From contig NZ_PIQA01000001.1 of assembly GCF_003987095.1 (NCBI RefSeq), forward strand, positions 310,001 to 374,000: DNA of 64,000 bases. Reading direction: 5' to 3'. The position numbers were made by a program, and so were the translations under genes. Of this stretch, positions 36,794 to 45,782 are shown piece after piece (position 1 is the stretch's first letter; every line of letters starts with the position of its first letter). The DNA comes from Idiomarina piscisalsi (lineage in GTDB: Bacteria; Pseudomonadota; Gammaproteobacteria; Enterobacterales; Alteromonadaceae). A model generated the notes under the pieces. That model had not been told where the DNA came from. It did not search any database and worked only from the letters and a program-made list of their open reading frames with translations.

Positions 36794-37610
36794 GTCTCGT
36801 TTTATGGGCGTGTTGATTGGTCTGATTGTATCGGCCCCTCTGCTTGCCAACAGCTCTGTACCTCTTGAAGTTAAAGGGCCTTTTACACAGGGTGCTTTGC
36901 ATTTAGGTAAAACGGTCGCTGGTGCTGAAGTGACGTTAAATGGTGAAGCGGTGGAAGTGACCGACAATGGTTACTTTGTTTTTGGGTTCGGTCGCAAAGC
37001 AGAACTTGAACATGAACTTACCGTATCGGCTAACGGAGAAACCCGCACTAAAACCATTACACTGAGTGAACGGGAATACGATATTGACCGTGTCGATGGC
37101 GTTCCTCAAAAGACAGTGACACCAGACCCGGAGCAGGTTAAACGAGCTCGAAAAGAAGCTGAAAAAGTGTGGTTGGCAAGGCAAAAAGCGTCTAAAAATA
37201 AGCACTTTCTGACGCCTGTGGCGAAACCTGCTGAAGGTCGTATTAGTGGAGTTTACGGCAGTCAGAGAATCTTTAATGGCGAGCCCCGTAACCCTCATTA
37301 TGGAGAAGATATTGCTGCACCAACAGGAACGCCTGTAAAAGCTCCCTGGACCGGGAAAGTGGTTCTGGCGGAGCCTGACTTATTTTACTCGGGTGGCACT
37401 ATCATTATTGAGCATGGTTATAAGGTAAACACCACCTATCTGCACCTGAGCAAGTTGCACGTGGAAGCCGGTGATACGGTAAAACAAGGTCAGGTTATTG
37501 GTGAGGTGGGGGCCACCGGACGAGCAACTGGCCCTCATTTAGATTGGCGGGTTAACTGGGGAAACACCCGGTTAGATCCGGCATTGCTTCCCCAACTTTA
37601 TGAAGACTAA
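36786..37610 (+). CDS. M23 family metallopeptidase (LytM-like), periplasmic
   Basis: 274 aa from ATG 36786, which has AAAGGAGC 8 nt upstream; an earlier TTG was rejected. Signal peptide about 1-23. Beta-rich N-terminal part, then the M23 domain (about 155-265): NPHYGEDIAAPTGTPVKAP carries the first zinc His and Asp, LHLSKL follows, and the HxH motif reads PHLDWRVNW, so the second His is Asp. This variant is common in proteobacteria. Cleaves peptidoglycan cross-links or activates amidases. Convergent with the M61 gene, overlapping 4 nt. Confidence 0.88.
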   Translation: MRKSRFMGVLIGLIVSAPLLANSSVPLEVKGPFTQGALHLGKTVAGAEVTLNGEAVEVTDNGYFVFGFGRKAELEHELTVSANGETRTKTITLSEREYDIDRVDGVPQKTVTPDPEQVKRARKEAEKVWLARQKASKNKHFLTPVAKPAEGRISGVYGSQRIFNGEPRNPHYGEDIAAPTGTPVKAPWTGKVVLAEPDLFYSGGTIIIEHGYKVNTTYLHLSKLHVEAGDTVKQGQVIGEVGATGRATGPHLDWRVNWGNTRLDPALLPQLYED

Positions 37611-39370
37611 TTATCTAAAGTGAGCCAACCATTCAATTTGGCAGCGTCTTTAATCGTGAGCTGCCAGCATGCCGGGGTTGGCTCCTCCCAAATTAAATCT
37701 AAGGTTAATAGCTCGTCACGTCGAAATGCATGCACGGTAACTTTCTGACCAGGACGATAACGTGACAAAACAGACTTCACGTTTGCATCCGTCACTTGCA
37801 AGTGATCAATCGCGATAATACGGTCTGATGCTGACAGACCAGCGTTGTAAGCCGTTTCATCATGATAAACACTTAATAGCTCCAACCCGGAAGACGAGGC
37901 TTTATATTTCGCGCCTAAATTGACCGGAGCAGGGTCATCGGCAGCTTTCAGTGAGTTGTCATCCGCGGGTACTGAGCGTGTAATTTCTAGCCCAAACTGA
38001 TTCAATAAGCTCTCCAGTGGCAGACTCTCTTTAGCGTAGAGCTGTTCTTTCAAAAAGTCAGCAATATCAATGCCTGAGTAGCTGTCTAGTACATTCAAAA
38101 CAGTATCATCGGCGGTGCCTAACCCCGTTTTGCCGAACTCATGCCAAAGTTTTTTCATCACGTGCGCCAGCGTCAACGAATGGCTGCTTTGTAAGCGCAG
38201 CATTAAATCCAGGCTAAGTGCAATGAGCGCCCCTTTTGAGTAGTAGCTGACAATACTGTTTGGTGCATTCTCATTTTGCTGATAAAACTTCGTCCAGGCC
38301 AGGTAACTAGACTCCGTCACGCTTTGTTGGTACTGGCCCGCGCCACGCTCGACCCGAGCTAAGGTTTCTGACAGAACTTTTAAGTATTGCTCAGCACTGA
38401 CGATACCGCTGGCATGTAAGAGGTAGTCATCAAAGTAAGACGTCATTCCCTCATAAAACCACAGCTGTTCGGTATAGCTTTCTTTGTCCAGCTGATAAGG
38501 AATAAACGCTTTGGGTTTTAATGTTTTCACATTCCAACTGTGGAAATACTCATGGCAACAAAGGCTCAAGAAGGTTTGGTAGTCTTCATTAATACCATGG
38601 TCATGCTCGCCAATTAGACTTTTACGACTGCACAGAAGGGCGGTTGAGTTACGGTGTTCGAGCCCGCCAAAACCTTCACCAACGACCATGGTCAGAAAGG
38701 TGTAAGACTCAAACGGTGCTTCATCGAACAGAGATATTTGAGTTTCACAAATACGTGCTAAGTCAGCACAAATGCGTGAAGTATCCGCGAAATGGCGGCC
38801 GCTGAGTACTAAGGCGTGCTTTATGCCGTGAGCTATGAATTCTTCTATGACTAGATCGCCCATTAAAAACGGATAGTCGATAAGTGCGTCGTAGTTTCCT
38901 GCTTCGAAAGTTCCCCATGAATGGGGCTGCCCGGATACACGCGGCATACCGGTTGCGACTTTCCAATCCAGCATGCCAACAGGCGGATGCAACGACAATT
39001 GGCAGTTTTCATCTTCTCTACCTGCAACAGCAAGGCACAAACTGGTATTGTTGAAAAAGCCTTGCAGTTGGTCCAGGTATGCTGAGCGTACAGAAAGGTC
39101 CCAGGCGTACACCTGATATTTCACCGTGACTTCATTAGTAATACCTTTGAGTTGCCAACGGTTTTTAGTTATCTGTTTGATCGATATAGGCTTTCCATTT
39201 GACTCAGCGTACAAACCGATAATGTGTTTGGAGAAGTCCCGGATTAAATAACTGCCCGGAATCCAGTTAGGTAACCACAGCTCCTGCTCTGGCTCGGGAT
39301 CGTTTATAGTAATAATGACTTCGAACAGGTGACCATGTAAATCGATAGGTGTTATATCGTAAGCGATCAA
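37607..39370 (-). CDS. M61 family glycyl aminopeptidase with PDZ domain
   Basis: 587 aa. N-terminal domain with WLPNWIPGSYLIRDFSKHI, catalytic HEYFH (His273-Glu274-His277) followed by WNVKTLKPKAF, and a C-terminal PDZ domain (about 470-550, AGLSASDRIIAIDHLQV). No signal peptide, so cytoplasmic. Family members release N-terminal glycine or alanine. Divergent from the PilZ operon. Confidence 0.92.
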   Translation of the reverse strand: MIAYDITPIDLHGHLFEVIITINDPEPEQELWLPNWIPGSYLIRDFSKHIIGLYAESNGKPISIKQITKNRWQLKGITNEVTVKYQVYAWDLSVRSAYLDQLQGFFNNTSLCLAVAGREDENCQLSLHPPVGMLDWKVATGMPRVSGQPHSWGTFEAGNYDALIDYPFLMGDLVIEEFIAHGIKHALVLSGRHFADTSRICADLARICETQISLFDEAPFESYTFLTMVVGEGFGGLEHRNSTALLCSRKSLIGEHDHGINEDYQTFLSLCCHEYFHSWNVKTLKPKAFIPYQLDKESYTEQLWFYEGMTSYFDDYLLHASGIVSAEQYLKVLSETLARVERGAGQYQQSVTESSYLAWTKFYQQNENAPNSIVSYYSKGALIALSLDLMLRLQSSHSLTLAHVMKKLWHEFGKTGLGTADDTVLNVLDSYSGIDIADFLKEQLYAKESLPLESLLNQFGLEITRSVPADDNSLKAADDPAPVNLGAKYKASSSGLELLSVYHDETAYNAGLSASDRIIAIDHLQVTDANVKSVLSRYRPGQKVTVHAFRRDELLTLDLIWEEPTPACWQLTIKDAAKLNGWLTLDN

Positions 39371-39445
39371 GAGCGTCTCCTTTGCTTGACACTGACTGAC
39401 ATCTAGCGATCATAGTAGCATACCGACAGCTAGCGCGAGACCCGT

Positions 39446-40141
39446 ATGAGCACCAAAAAAATCACTGAACTCGTTCCCGGACAAAGAATTGAAGTACAAC
39501 TGACTAATTCAAACGTGCCCGCACGGTTTTTTACCGAGTTTATCGGCGCCTTAAAAGATCGCTGGCTTATTCTTAATATGCCGGATGCAAGAAAATACAG
39601 TGACTTAAGGGACTATATCGAGGAAGCGATTCCCGTCGTAGTACGGTTTGTGTTAGAAGCGGGTAATGGGGAAATTTGTGCCTTTCGAAGTGACATCAAT
39701 TACATCGTTTCACACCCAACGAAGATGCTGTTTATTCGTTGGCCTAACGAGGTTGAGTATCGTGTTATTCGAAAAGGTCGCCGGTTTGATGCGTTTTTAG
39801 CAATGGTTGTAGAGGGACAGTCGACTGAAGGCGATAATATTTCTTTGAAAGGTCATGTGTTAGACGTTTCTGAAACGGGATGCCGCGTTAAGCACGAACT
39901 GCCGGAAGAGAACGACAAGGTGCTATGGGAAAACGGCAGTAAAGTCGACCTAGTCATAGAGCAAAAAAATAACCGTAAAGTGACGTTAAAAGCCATTGTT
40001 CGTCAGGTTAAACGAAACGACCACTATGAATTAGGTTTACAGTTTTTAGGCAACCAGAAAGACGAAGTGAATGCGTTGTTCTCCGGAAGCTTAGTGGATA
40101 TTGAAGAGTTGTCTAAACTGGAGGCGTCAGGAAGCGCATGA
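39446..40141 (+). CDS. PilZ-domain cyclic-di-GMP receptor (YcgR-like)
   Basis: 231 aa. N-terminal YcgR-N-like half (about 1-100), then a PilZ domain with RxxxR at Arg109-Arg113 (RKGRR) and DVSETG at Asp140-Gly145, both c-di-GMP-binding motifs intact. YcgR proteins slow flagella when c-di-GMP is high. Its stop overlaps the start of a LytS-type kinase (ATGA), so it is the first gene of a four-gene operon with a two-component system. Confidence 0.9.
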   Translation: MSTKKITELVPGQRIEVQLTNSNVPARFFTEFIGALKDRWLILNMPDARKYSDLRDYIEEAIPVVVRFVLEAGNGEICAFRSDINYIVSHPTKMLFIRWPNEVEYRVIRKGRRFDAFLAMVVEGQSTEGDNISLKGHVLDVSETGCRVKHELPEENDKVLWENGSKVDLVIEQKNNRKVTLKAIVRQVKRNDHYELGLQFLGNQKDEVNALFSGSLVDIEELSKLEASGSA

Positions 40142-41226
40142 AGCATTTGTTGAATCAGTGGCAAATGCTGATGGAAAATAGGAACCGATTCTTCTGGCTG
40201 TTACAAGCCGGCGGTTGGATTGGCTACGCGTTAGTGAACTACATCGGCTCACTCATGCATGAAATGCGTGATATTTACACGCTTATTATTATTCTTGGAG
40301 CCTATGCTGGTTTCCTTCTCACGATTCCTCTGCGTTATTTCTACCGGCGGATATGGGAAATGGCACCACCGCTTATGGTGCTTATTGCTATCGTTGCGTC
40401 TTATGTTATTTCGGTGCTTTGGGCCATTATTGATAACGCGACTTACTGGGAAATTTATAAATTTGGATTCAGACCTGACAGCCCATTCTTTTATTTAAAA
40501 AACAGCCTGGCGAAGTTTTATATTATTTTAAGCTGGAGCGGGCTGTATTTTGGTATTAAATACTACCAAATGCTGCAGGAAGAAAAGCAGAAAGCACTGT
40601 TGGCTTCATCTATGGCGCACCAGGCGCAATTAAAAATGCTGCGTTACCAGCTCAACCCGCACTTTCTGTTTAATACGTTGAACGCGATATCAACACTTAT
40701 TTTGATAAAAGACTCCGACAAAGCCAATAAGATGGTTAATAAGTTGAGTCGATTCTTAAGGTTTTCGCTTGATAACGATTCGATAAAAAAAGTGCCGCTG
40801 GAAAAAGAAATTGATGCGTCGTTGTTGTATTTGGACATTGAAAAGGTTCGCTTTGATGAGCAACTAGAAGTGACTATAAACCTTGAGGAAGAAACTAAGC
40901 AGGCACTGGTTCCCAGTTTAATCTGCCAGCCGCTTATTGAAAACTCGATTAAGTACGCCATTGCGCAGGTCGAAGGGGTGGGGAAAATAAGTATTCAATC
41001 GAAAAAAGTAAACGATGATTTAGAAATAACCATCTGTGATAACGGTCCCCAACTGGAATCTGACCCTAATAAACTGTTCAGGAAAGAAGGCGTTGGTCTT
41101 AATAACACGCAGCAACGTTTACAGTCACTGTACGGTAAGCACTTTATATTTAACATGAGTAAGAACGAAGGCTCAGGTCTTTGTGTCACCATTGTTATAC
41201 CTTTTGAAACACTGGAGAAAGTATGA
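40138..41226 (+). CDS. LytS/YehU-type sensor histidine kinase
   Basis: 362 aa. Four hydrophobic helices (about 17-37, 46-66, 76-97, 125-142), a short coiled coil, then His_kinase domain with phospho-acceptor His175 (QLNPHFLFNTLNAIS) and HATPase with Asn269 (QPLIENSIKYA) and ITICDNGP. Signal unknown. Overlaps both neighbours by 4 nt (ATGA), so PilZ protein, kinase and regulator are made together. Confidence 0.92.
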   Translation: MKHLLNQWQMLMENRNRFFWLLQAGGWIGYALVNYIGSLMHEMRDIYTLIIILGAYAGFLLTIPLRYFYRRIWEMAPPLMVLIAIVASYVISVLWAIIDNATYWEIYKFGFRPDSPFFYLKNSLAKFYIILSWSGLYFGIKYYQMLQEEKQKALLASSMAHQAQLKMLRYQLNPHFLFNTLNAISTLILIKDSDKANKMVNKLSRFLRFSLDNDSIKKVPLEKEIDASLLYLDIEKVRFDEQLEVTINLEEETKQALVPSLICQPLIENSIKYAIAQVEGVGKISIQSKKVNDDLEITICDNGPQLESDPNKLFRKEGVGLNNTQQRLQSLYGKHFIFNMSKNEGSGLCVTIVIPFETLEKV

Positions 41227-42047
41227 GTCAGCGCTTAAAAACGCTCGTTGTTGATGACGAACCTTTAGCACGAAAGGGCTTGTCAGTGCGTCTGGAAGCT
41301 TTTGAAGAGCTTCAGCTTATGCAGGAGTGCCCAAACAGTCGCACGGCTGTCGATGTTATCGTCGAAGAAAAGCCGGATTTAGTGTTTCTGGATATACAAA
41401 TGCCCGGACTGAATGGCTTCGAGGTCTTAAAAGCCGTTAAAGAGCAGGGGGGCGAATTGCCGACCGTTGTCTTCGTTACCGCTTATGATGAATATGCGAT
41501 AAAAGCCTTTGAGGTAAGGGCGTTAGACTATTTGCTGAAGCCTGTCGATGACGACCGACTGAAAGAGTGTGTCGAACGAGTTATTGCTGAAAACAGCAGT
41601 TTCGATACCGAGCAACATGAAAAGTTGGTGGGTTTGGTTGCTGAAGTGACAGGGCAGAATGCGGAAGAACTGCTGAAAACCTTGTCGGAAGGTGGTGATA
41701 TAGCGACGAACCAGTACCCCGAGCATATTGCGATTAAAGACAGCGGTGAAATTACACGGGTGGCTATTAAGGATATTAAATGGATTGATGCAGCGGGCGA
41801 CTATATGTGCATCCACGCTAACGATGACACCTATATTTTGCGTCGTACCATGAAAGAGCTTGAGAAGGAATTAAGCCCTCAGCTATTTCAGCGTGTACAT
41901 CGCTCTGCTATTGTCAATGTTAATCAGGTCGAGAAACTGTGTAATCAGCAAAATGGTGAATACCATTTACAGCTAAAAAATGGACAGCAGCTGAAAGTCA
42001 GTCGCAGTTATAAAGACAAAATTAAACAGCTGATTTTAGGTCAGTAA
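41223..42047 (+). CDS. LytTR-family response regulator
   Basis: 274 aa. Receiver with Asp11/Asp12, phospho-acceptor Asp57 (LVFLDIQMPG) and Lys106 (YLLKPVDD), then a LytTR DNA-binding domain (about 170-272; HIAIKDSGEI, FQRVHRSAIVNVNQVEKL). Partner of the LytS kinase. Unlike many LytTR genes it lies with a PilZ gene and a lipoprotein gene; targets unknown. Confidence 0.93.
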   Translation: MSQRLKTLVVDDEPLARKGLSVRLEAFEELQLMQECPNSRTAVDVIVEEKPDLVFLDIQMPGLNGFEVLKAVKEQGGELPTVVFVTAYDEYAIKAFEVRALDYLLKPVDDDRLKECVERVIAENSSFDTEQHEKLVGLVAEVTGQNAEELLKTLSEGGDIATNQYPEHIAIKDSGEITRVAIKDIKWIDAAGDYMCIHANDDTYILRRTMKELEKELSPQLFQRVHRSAIVNVNQVEKLCNQQNGEYHLQLKNGQQLKVSRSYKDKIKQLILGQ

Positions 42048-42059
42048 TAGGCTACCACT

Positions 42060-42905
42060 ATGCGCGTTCTGGGCTTCGCTTTACTAACTCTACTGGTGCT
42101 GTCGGGCTGCACAGCGAATATCGGCTACCAGTTTGCAGATACGCTAGTTGAATGGCGGGTAAAAGAGTACGTTGACCTTAATGACCAACAAGAAGCGACG
42201 CTTGCAAAAAAAGTGGATGAGCTTCATTTATGGCATGCCCGCACTCAAATACCCGAGTATCGCGAAGCGCTCTTTAACTTGCGTGAAAAGGTGCATAACC
42301 AAACGCTTGAGAAAGCCGATATTGTCGCTTTTGAAAGGACTTTACTGGACTTTTGGCAGAACGTGTTGAACAGAGTGTCCAAAGAAACGGCGTTAATTAA
42401 CGACTTGTCGGTTAAACAAAAGCAGCAACTGTTTGAAAGAATAGAAGAGAAACAACAAGAGCGTTTCGAAAAATTTGAAGAGAAACAGTCTGAAAACCCC
42501 ATTTTGCGACAGCTTGAGCAGGTTAACGAGGTTGAAAGTGACCTGGAAGACATTATTGGAGAGCTCACTGAGCAACAAGATAAATTACTTCGCGGCTGGG
42601 TTTCGAAAAAGCCTTCTCTGCAGGAAGACTGGTTAAACTACCGGGCAAAATGGCTCACTGAATTTGAAACGGTACTTCTTACCGAGCCAACCGACATTAA
42701 TAAACTGACAGCTCTGATTCAAGACCCCAAACAACTGCGCTCTGAAGCACTTCAGGAAAAGATAGAGCAAAGCAGTGAGGCAAGAAATACATTTTTATGG
42801 AATATGTATTTGAGCTTGTCTGGCAACCAACGAAAAGCGGCAGTAGAGAAGGCCGACGAATACATCGACCTTCTTGATAGTATTATGGAAGACTTTAACG
42901 ATTAA
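42060..42905 (+). CDS. DUF6279 family lipoprotein
   Basis: 281 aa. Lipobox VLSGC gives lipidated Cys17. The rest is highly charged and helical ([15 protein letters not shown]) with the family start [19 protein letters not shown] and repeated acidic Glu-rich helices. No known activity. 12 nt after the LytTR gene, so probably the fourth gene of the operon. Overlaps the end of pyk by 4 nt (convergent). Confidence 0.85.
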   Translation: MRVLGFALLTLLVLSGCTANIGYQFADTLVEWRVKEYVDLNDQQEATLAKKVDELHLWHARTQIPEYREALFNLREKVHNQTLEKADIVAFERTLLDFWQNVLNRVSKETALINDLSVKQKQQLFERIEEKQQERFEKFEEKQSENPILRQLEQVNEVESDLEDIIGELTEQQDKLLRGWVSKKPSLQEDWLNYRAKWLTEFETVLLTEPTDINKLTALIQDPKQLRSEALQEKIEQSSEARNTFLWNMYLSLSGNQRKAAVEKADEYIDLLDSIMEDFND

Positions 42906-44332
42906 CGGACTTCGATAATTTTACAGGTGTTGCTTGAACCAACCGTTTCCATTACATCGCCGTGTGTCAGAATAACCAAATCACCGGTTTTCAAGTGGCC
43001 TTTGGTTTTCAGCACGTCTATGGCTTCTAAAATAGGGTTGCTGGTTTTTGTTGAGTCAAAATCAATAGGGTACACACCACGGTACATAGCTGACTTGTTG
43101 CGACTTTCAGCATGACGAGACAATGAGAATATAGGCAAGTGTGAAGTAATCCGCGACATGAGCTTAGCCGTAAAGCCAGACTCGGTGAGTGCGACAATAG
43201 CGGCAACGCCACTTAAATGCGTAGCTGCATACATTGCGGACATAGCTGTTGCTTCAGTAATGCTGGAAAAAACCTCTTCCAGATCTTTATGATCGAGCTT
43301 CGCTGACGGGTGCGTTTCTGCGCCTAGGCAAATATCAGCCATGGCCTTTACAGTGGCTATAGGGTGCTTACCGGCAGCGGTTTCCGCTGACAACATCACC
43401 GCATCAGTGCCATCGAGCACGGCGTTGGCGACGTCCATAACCTCCGCTCGAGTTGGCATGGGGTTCTCAATCATCGACTCCATCATTTGCGTTGCAGTAA
43501 TAACGACGCGGTTTAACTGACGAGCGCGAGAGATTATCAACTTTTGTTTACCAACAAGCTGAGCATCGCCAATTTCTACACCTAAGTCACCGCGGGCAAC
43601 CATAACAGCATCGGACGCTCGAATAATGTCGTCCAGAGCATGTTCGCTGGCGACGGCTTCAGCACGTTCTATTTTGGCACAAAGTAGACCCTGGCCGCCG
43701 GCATCACGCAGCAAATGTCGGGCCTGGTTGATATCATCACCACTACGAGGGAAAGATACAGCTAAGTAATCAACACCAATTTTAGCGGCGGTTTTTATGT
43801 CTTCGTGATCTTTTTCCGTTAGTGCAGCGGCAGAGAGGCCGCCACCTTGTCGGTTAATACCTTTATTGTTTGATAGCGTGCCACCAATAGTGACAACTGT
43901 ATGTACCTTAGTGCCGTCAATATCAGTTACTTTTAATTGCAGCCGGCCGTCGTCGAGCAAAAGAATGTCGTCAGGCTCAACATCTTGTGGTAGCTGCTTA
44001 TAATCAAGCCCAACAGCGTGTTCGTCACCGGCGTCTTTCGCCATTTCCGCATCCAGCGTAAACTGATCGCCAACACTCAGTTCAACGTAGCTATTTTTAA
44101 AGCGAGCGATACGGATTTTGGGGCCTTGTAAATCGCCGAGTATGGCTACATGCGCATTTAATTCTTTAGCTATGTCGCGCACCATAGAGGCTCTTTCAAT
44201 ATGGTCGTTGGCGCTACCGTGAGAGAAGTTGAGACGAACTACGTTGGCACCCGCTTCAATGAGGGCTCGTAGGGTGTCTTTTGAGTCTGTGGCAGGGCCG
44301 AGGGTAGTAACAATTTTGGTGCGTCGAAGCAT
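42902..44332 (-). CDS. pyk: Pyruvate kinase
   Basis: 476 aa, like E. coli PykA (480). Motifs: [34 protein letters not shown], the active-site region [12 protein letters not shown] and ATQMMESM, and TAAGKHPI. Converts PEP and ADP to pyruvate and ATP. Divergent from msrB. Confidence 0.96.
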   Translation of the reverse strand: MLRRTKIVTTLGPATDSKDTLRALIEAGANVVRLNFSHGSANDHIERASMVRDIAKELNAHVAILGDLQGPKIRIARFKNSYVELSVGDQFTLDAEMAKDAGDEHAVGLDYKQLPQDVEPDDILLLDDGRLQLKVTDIDGTKVHTVVTIGGTLSNNKGINRQGGGLSAAALTEKDHEDIKTAAKIGVDYLAVSFPRSGDDINQARHLLRDAGGQGLLCAKIERAEAVASEHALDDIIRASDAVMVARGDLGVEIGDAQLVGKQKLIISRARQLNRVVITATQMMESMIENPMPTRAEVMDVANAVLDGTDAVMLSAETAAGKHPIATVKAMADICLGAETHPSAKLDHKDLEEVFSSITEATAMSAMYAATHLSGVAAIVALTESGFTAKLMSRITSHLPIFSLSRHAESRNKSAMYRGVYPIDFDSTKTSNPILEAIDVLKTKGHLKTGDLVILTHGDVMETVGSSNTCKIIEVR

Positions 44333-44439
44333 GCTTTACTCCAGCAATACAATTATTAGTAACATTAAGTTTAACATAGGCTTTATATCAGTAGTATGAC
44401 AATAAAGTCTGTATTCATTTAAAAGCGACGGAGTGATCT

Positions 44440-44838
44440 ATGGCAAATAATGAATGGAAAAAATTATCGGAAAGTGAATGGCGTGAAAAGCTGTCAGATG
44501 ATGCCTACCATGTTCTAAGGGAAAAAGGTACAGAAAGGCCTTTCACCGGCCAGTATCTAGTTGCAGATAAACAAGGTGTTTATCGCTGTGCAGGGTGCGG
44601 ACAGCCGATATTTGAAGGGGACACTCAGTTTGATTCACATTGTGGCTGGCCAAGTTTTGATTCAGCGATTGATGGCGCTGTTTATTATGAAAAAGACACT
44701 AGTCATGGAATGGTAAGAGTTGAGGTGCTATGCAGCCGCTGCGATGGTCACCTCGGACACCTTTTTAATGATGGTCCTACGGAAACCGGACAGCGGTACT
44801 GCATCAACTCAGTAGCAATGAGTTATGAAGAAGAGTAA
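44440..44838 (+). CDS. msrB: Peptide-methionine (R)-S-oxide reductase MsrB
   Basis: 132 aa. Zinc cysteines Cys50/Cys53 and Cys98/Cys101, catalytic Cys121 in GQRYCINSVAM, and HCGWPSFDSAI. Reduces methionine-R-sulfoxide in proteins using thioredoxin. Its end overlaps the convergent DUF2989 gene by 16 nt. Confidence 0.96.
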   Translation: MANNEWKKLSESEWREKLSDDAYHVLREKGTERPFTGQYLVADKQGVYRCAGCGQPIFEGDTQFDSHCGWPSFDSAIDGAVYYEKDTSHGMVRVEVLCSRCDGHLGHLFNDGPTETGQRYCINSVAMSYEEE

Positions 44839-45626
44839 CGACCTTTAAATGTACCGTCCTTTATTTGATCCACAATTTCCTCTGCCTGGTCGTCCCAGTC
44901 ATCGTATTCGTCTTCTGATGCGGTGACGATATTTTTCATGCTGTTTTTGTCAAGGTTGTCCTGACCAAGTTGCCAGGCAACCTGCGACCAGACATAGGCT
45001 TTTTCAGCTTTGCCTTCTTTAAGGTACATAGATACTAACGTCGAAGGTATTTCGGGGTTAATGCGATCACCTTCTTTATATAAGCGTAGGGCGTTGTAAA
45101 GCAGCTTGAATGTCTTTTCTGAGTCTTGCTTGGTGTAGTAGGTAGCCAGAGCGAGTTGCAGCTCGGGTGTCTGCATACGCTTAGAGCCTTCCATGGCCAA
45201 CAGCTTATCAAGTGCGTCCGTATCTCCTTGATTAGACCAATGCCAGTAAAGCCAAAGAGGGTGCTCAGAACTTTCGGTTTCTTTTGCCAGCGCTTTTATA
45301 TTTTTCTGCGAGTTAATATAAGCTTCAATACGGTTTGATTGCTTTTGCTTCAACTTTTTATGCTCGATAGTTGACGCCAACTCAATGCATTTGCTGTATT
45401 CCTGCAGGTCCTGCATCAAATAGTATTGGGTTTCGGGTGTTTTGTTCTGACTGACATCGTAACGGCTGAATATAAGTTGACGGCGTTCGGAATTACACCA
45501 GTTGTCATCATTTAAGTCGCTGCACATTGATGGAGTACCCTGACAAATTTCCCTAACTGTCGGAGCGCTGTCATAACATCCCGCCAGGGGAAGTAAGGCA
45601 ATAAAAGCTGCGTATTTTTTAAACAT
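44823..45626 (-). CDS. DUF2989 family lipoprotein
   Basis: 267 aa. Lipobox LAGC gives lipidated Cys17 from the ATG at 45626; a GTG 6 nt earlier is less likely. Conserved cysteine-rich start (CQGTPSMCSDLNDDNWCNSERR) and helical TPR-like body (LALATYYTKQDSEKTFKLLYNALRL). Function unknown; the family is confined to Alteromonadales/Vibrionales-type bacteria as far as I know. Confidence 0.85.
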   Translation of the reverse strand: MFKKYAAFIALLPLAGCYDSAPTVREICQGTPSMCSDLNDDNWCNSERRQLIFSRYDVSQNKTPETQYYLMQDLQEYSKCIELASTIEHKKLKQKQSNRIEAYINSQKNIKALAKETESSEHPLWLYWHWSNQGDTDALDKLLAMEGSKRMQTPELQLALATYYTKQDSEKTFKLLYNALRLYKEGDRINPEIPSTLVSMYLKEGKAEKAYVWSQVAWQLGQDNLDKNSMKNIVTASEDEYDDWDDQAEEIVDQIKDGTFKGRYSSS

Positions 45627-45671
45627 AATCACCCGTTTACGATATCACTAAAAGCTGATTTTCTCTTAAAG

Positions 45672-45701
45672 TTGGCTTCATGCCGACCTTTTCAGTACAA
45701 T
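45672..45701 (+). promoter_or_regulatory. Sigma70-type promoter of gap
   Basis: TTGGCT (45672-45677), 18-nt spacer, TACAAT (45696-45701); about 75 nt 5' leader before the GAPDH start. Confidence 0.5.
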
Positions 45702-45782
45702 ACTGCGGATTTTTAAGCGTAGCACTTTATTTGCTTACTGAACACGCTCACTGAACATTAAGTACAGAGGACAGGGCTCAAT

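Noticed and set aside
36786-37610. M23 peptidase as inactive because HxH reads HLD
   Set aside because: The Asp variant is common in proteobacterial M23 proteins and can still bind metal, so loss of activity cannot be claimed.
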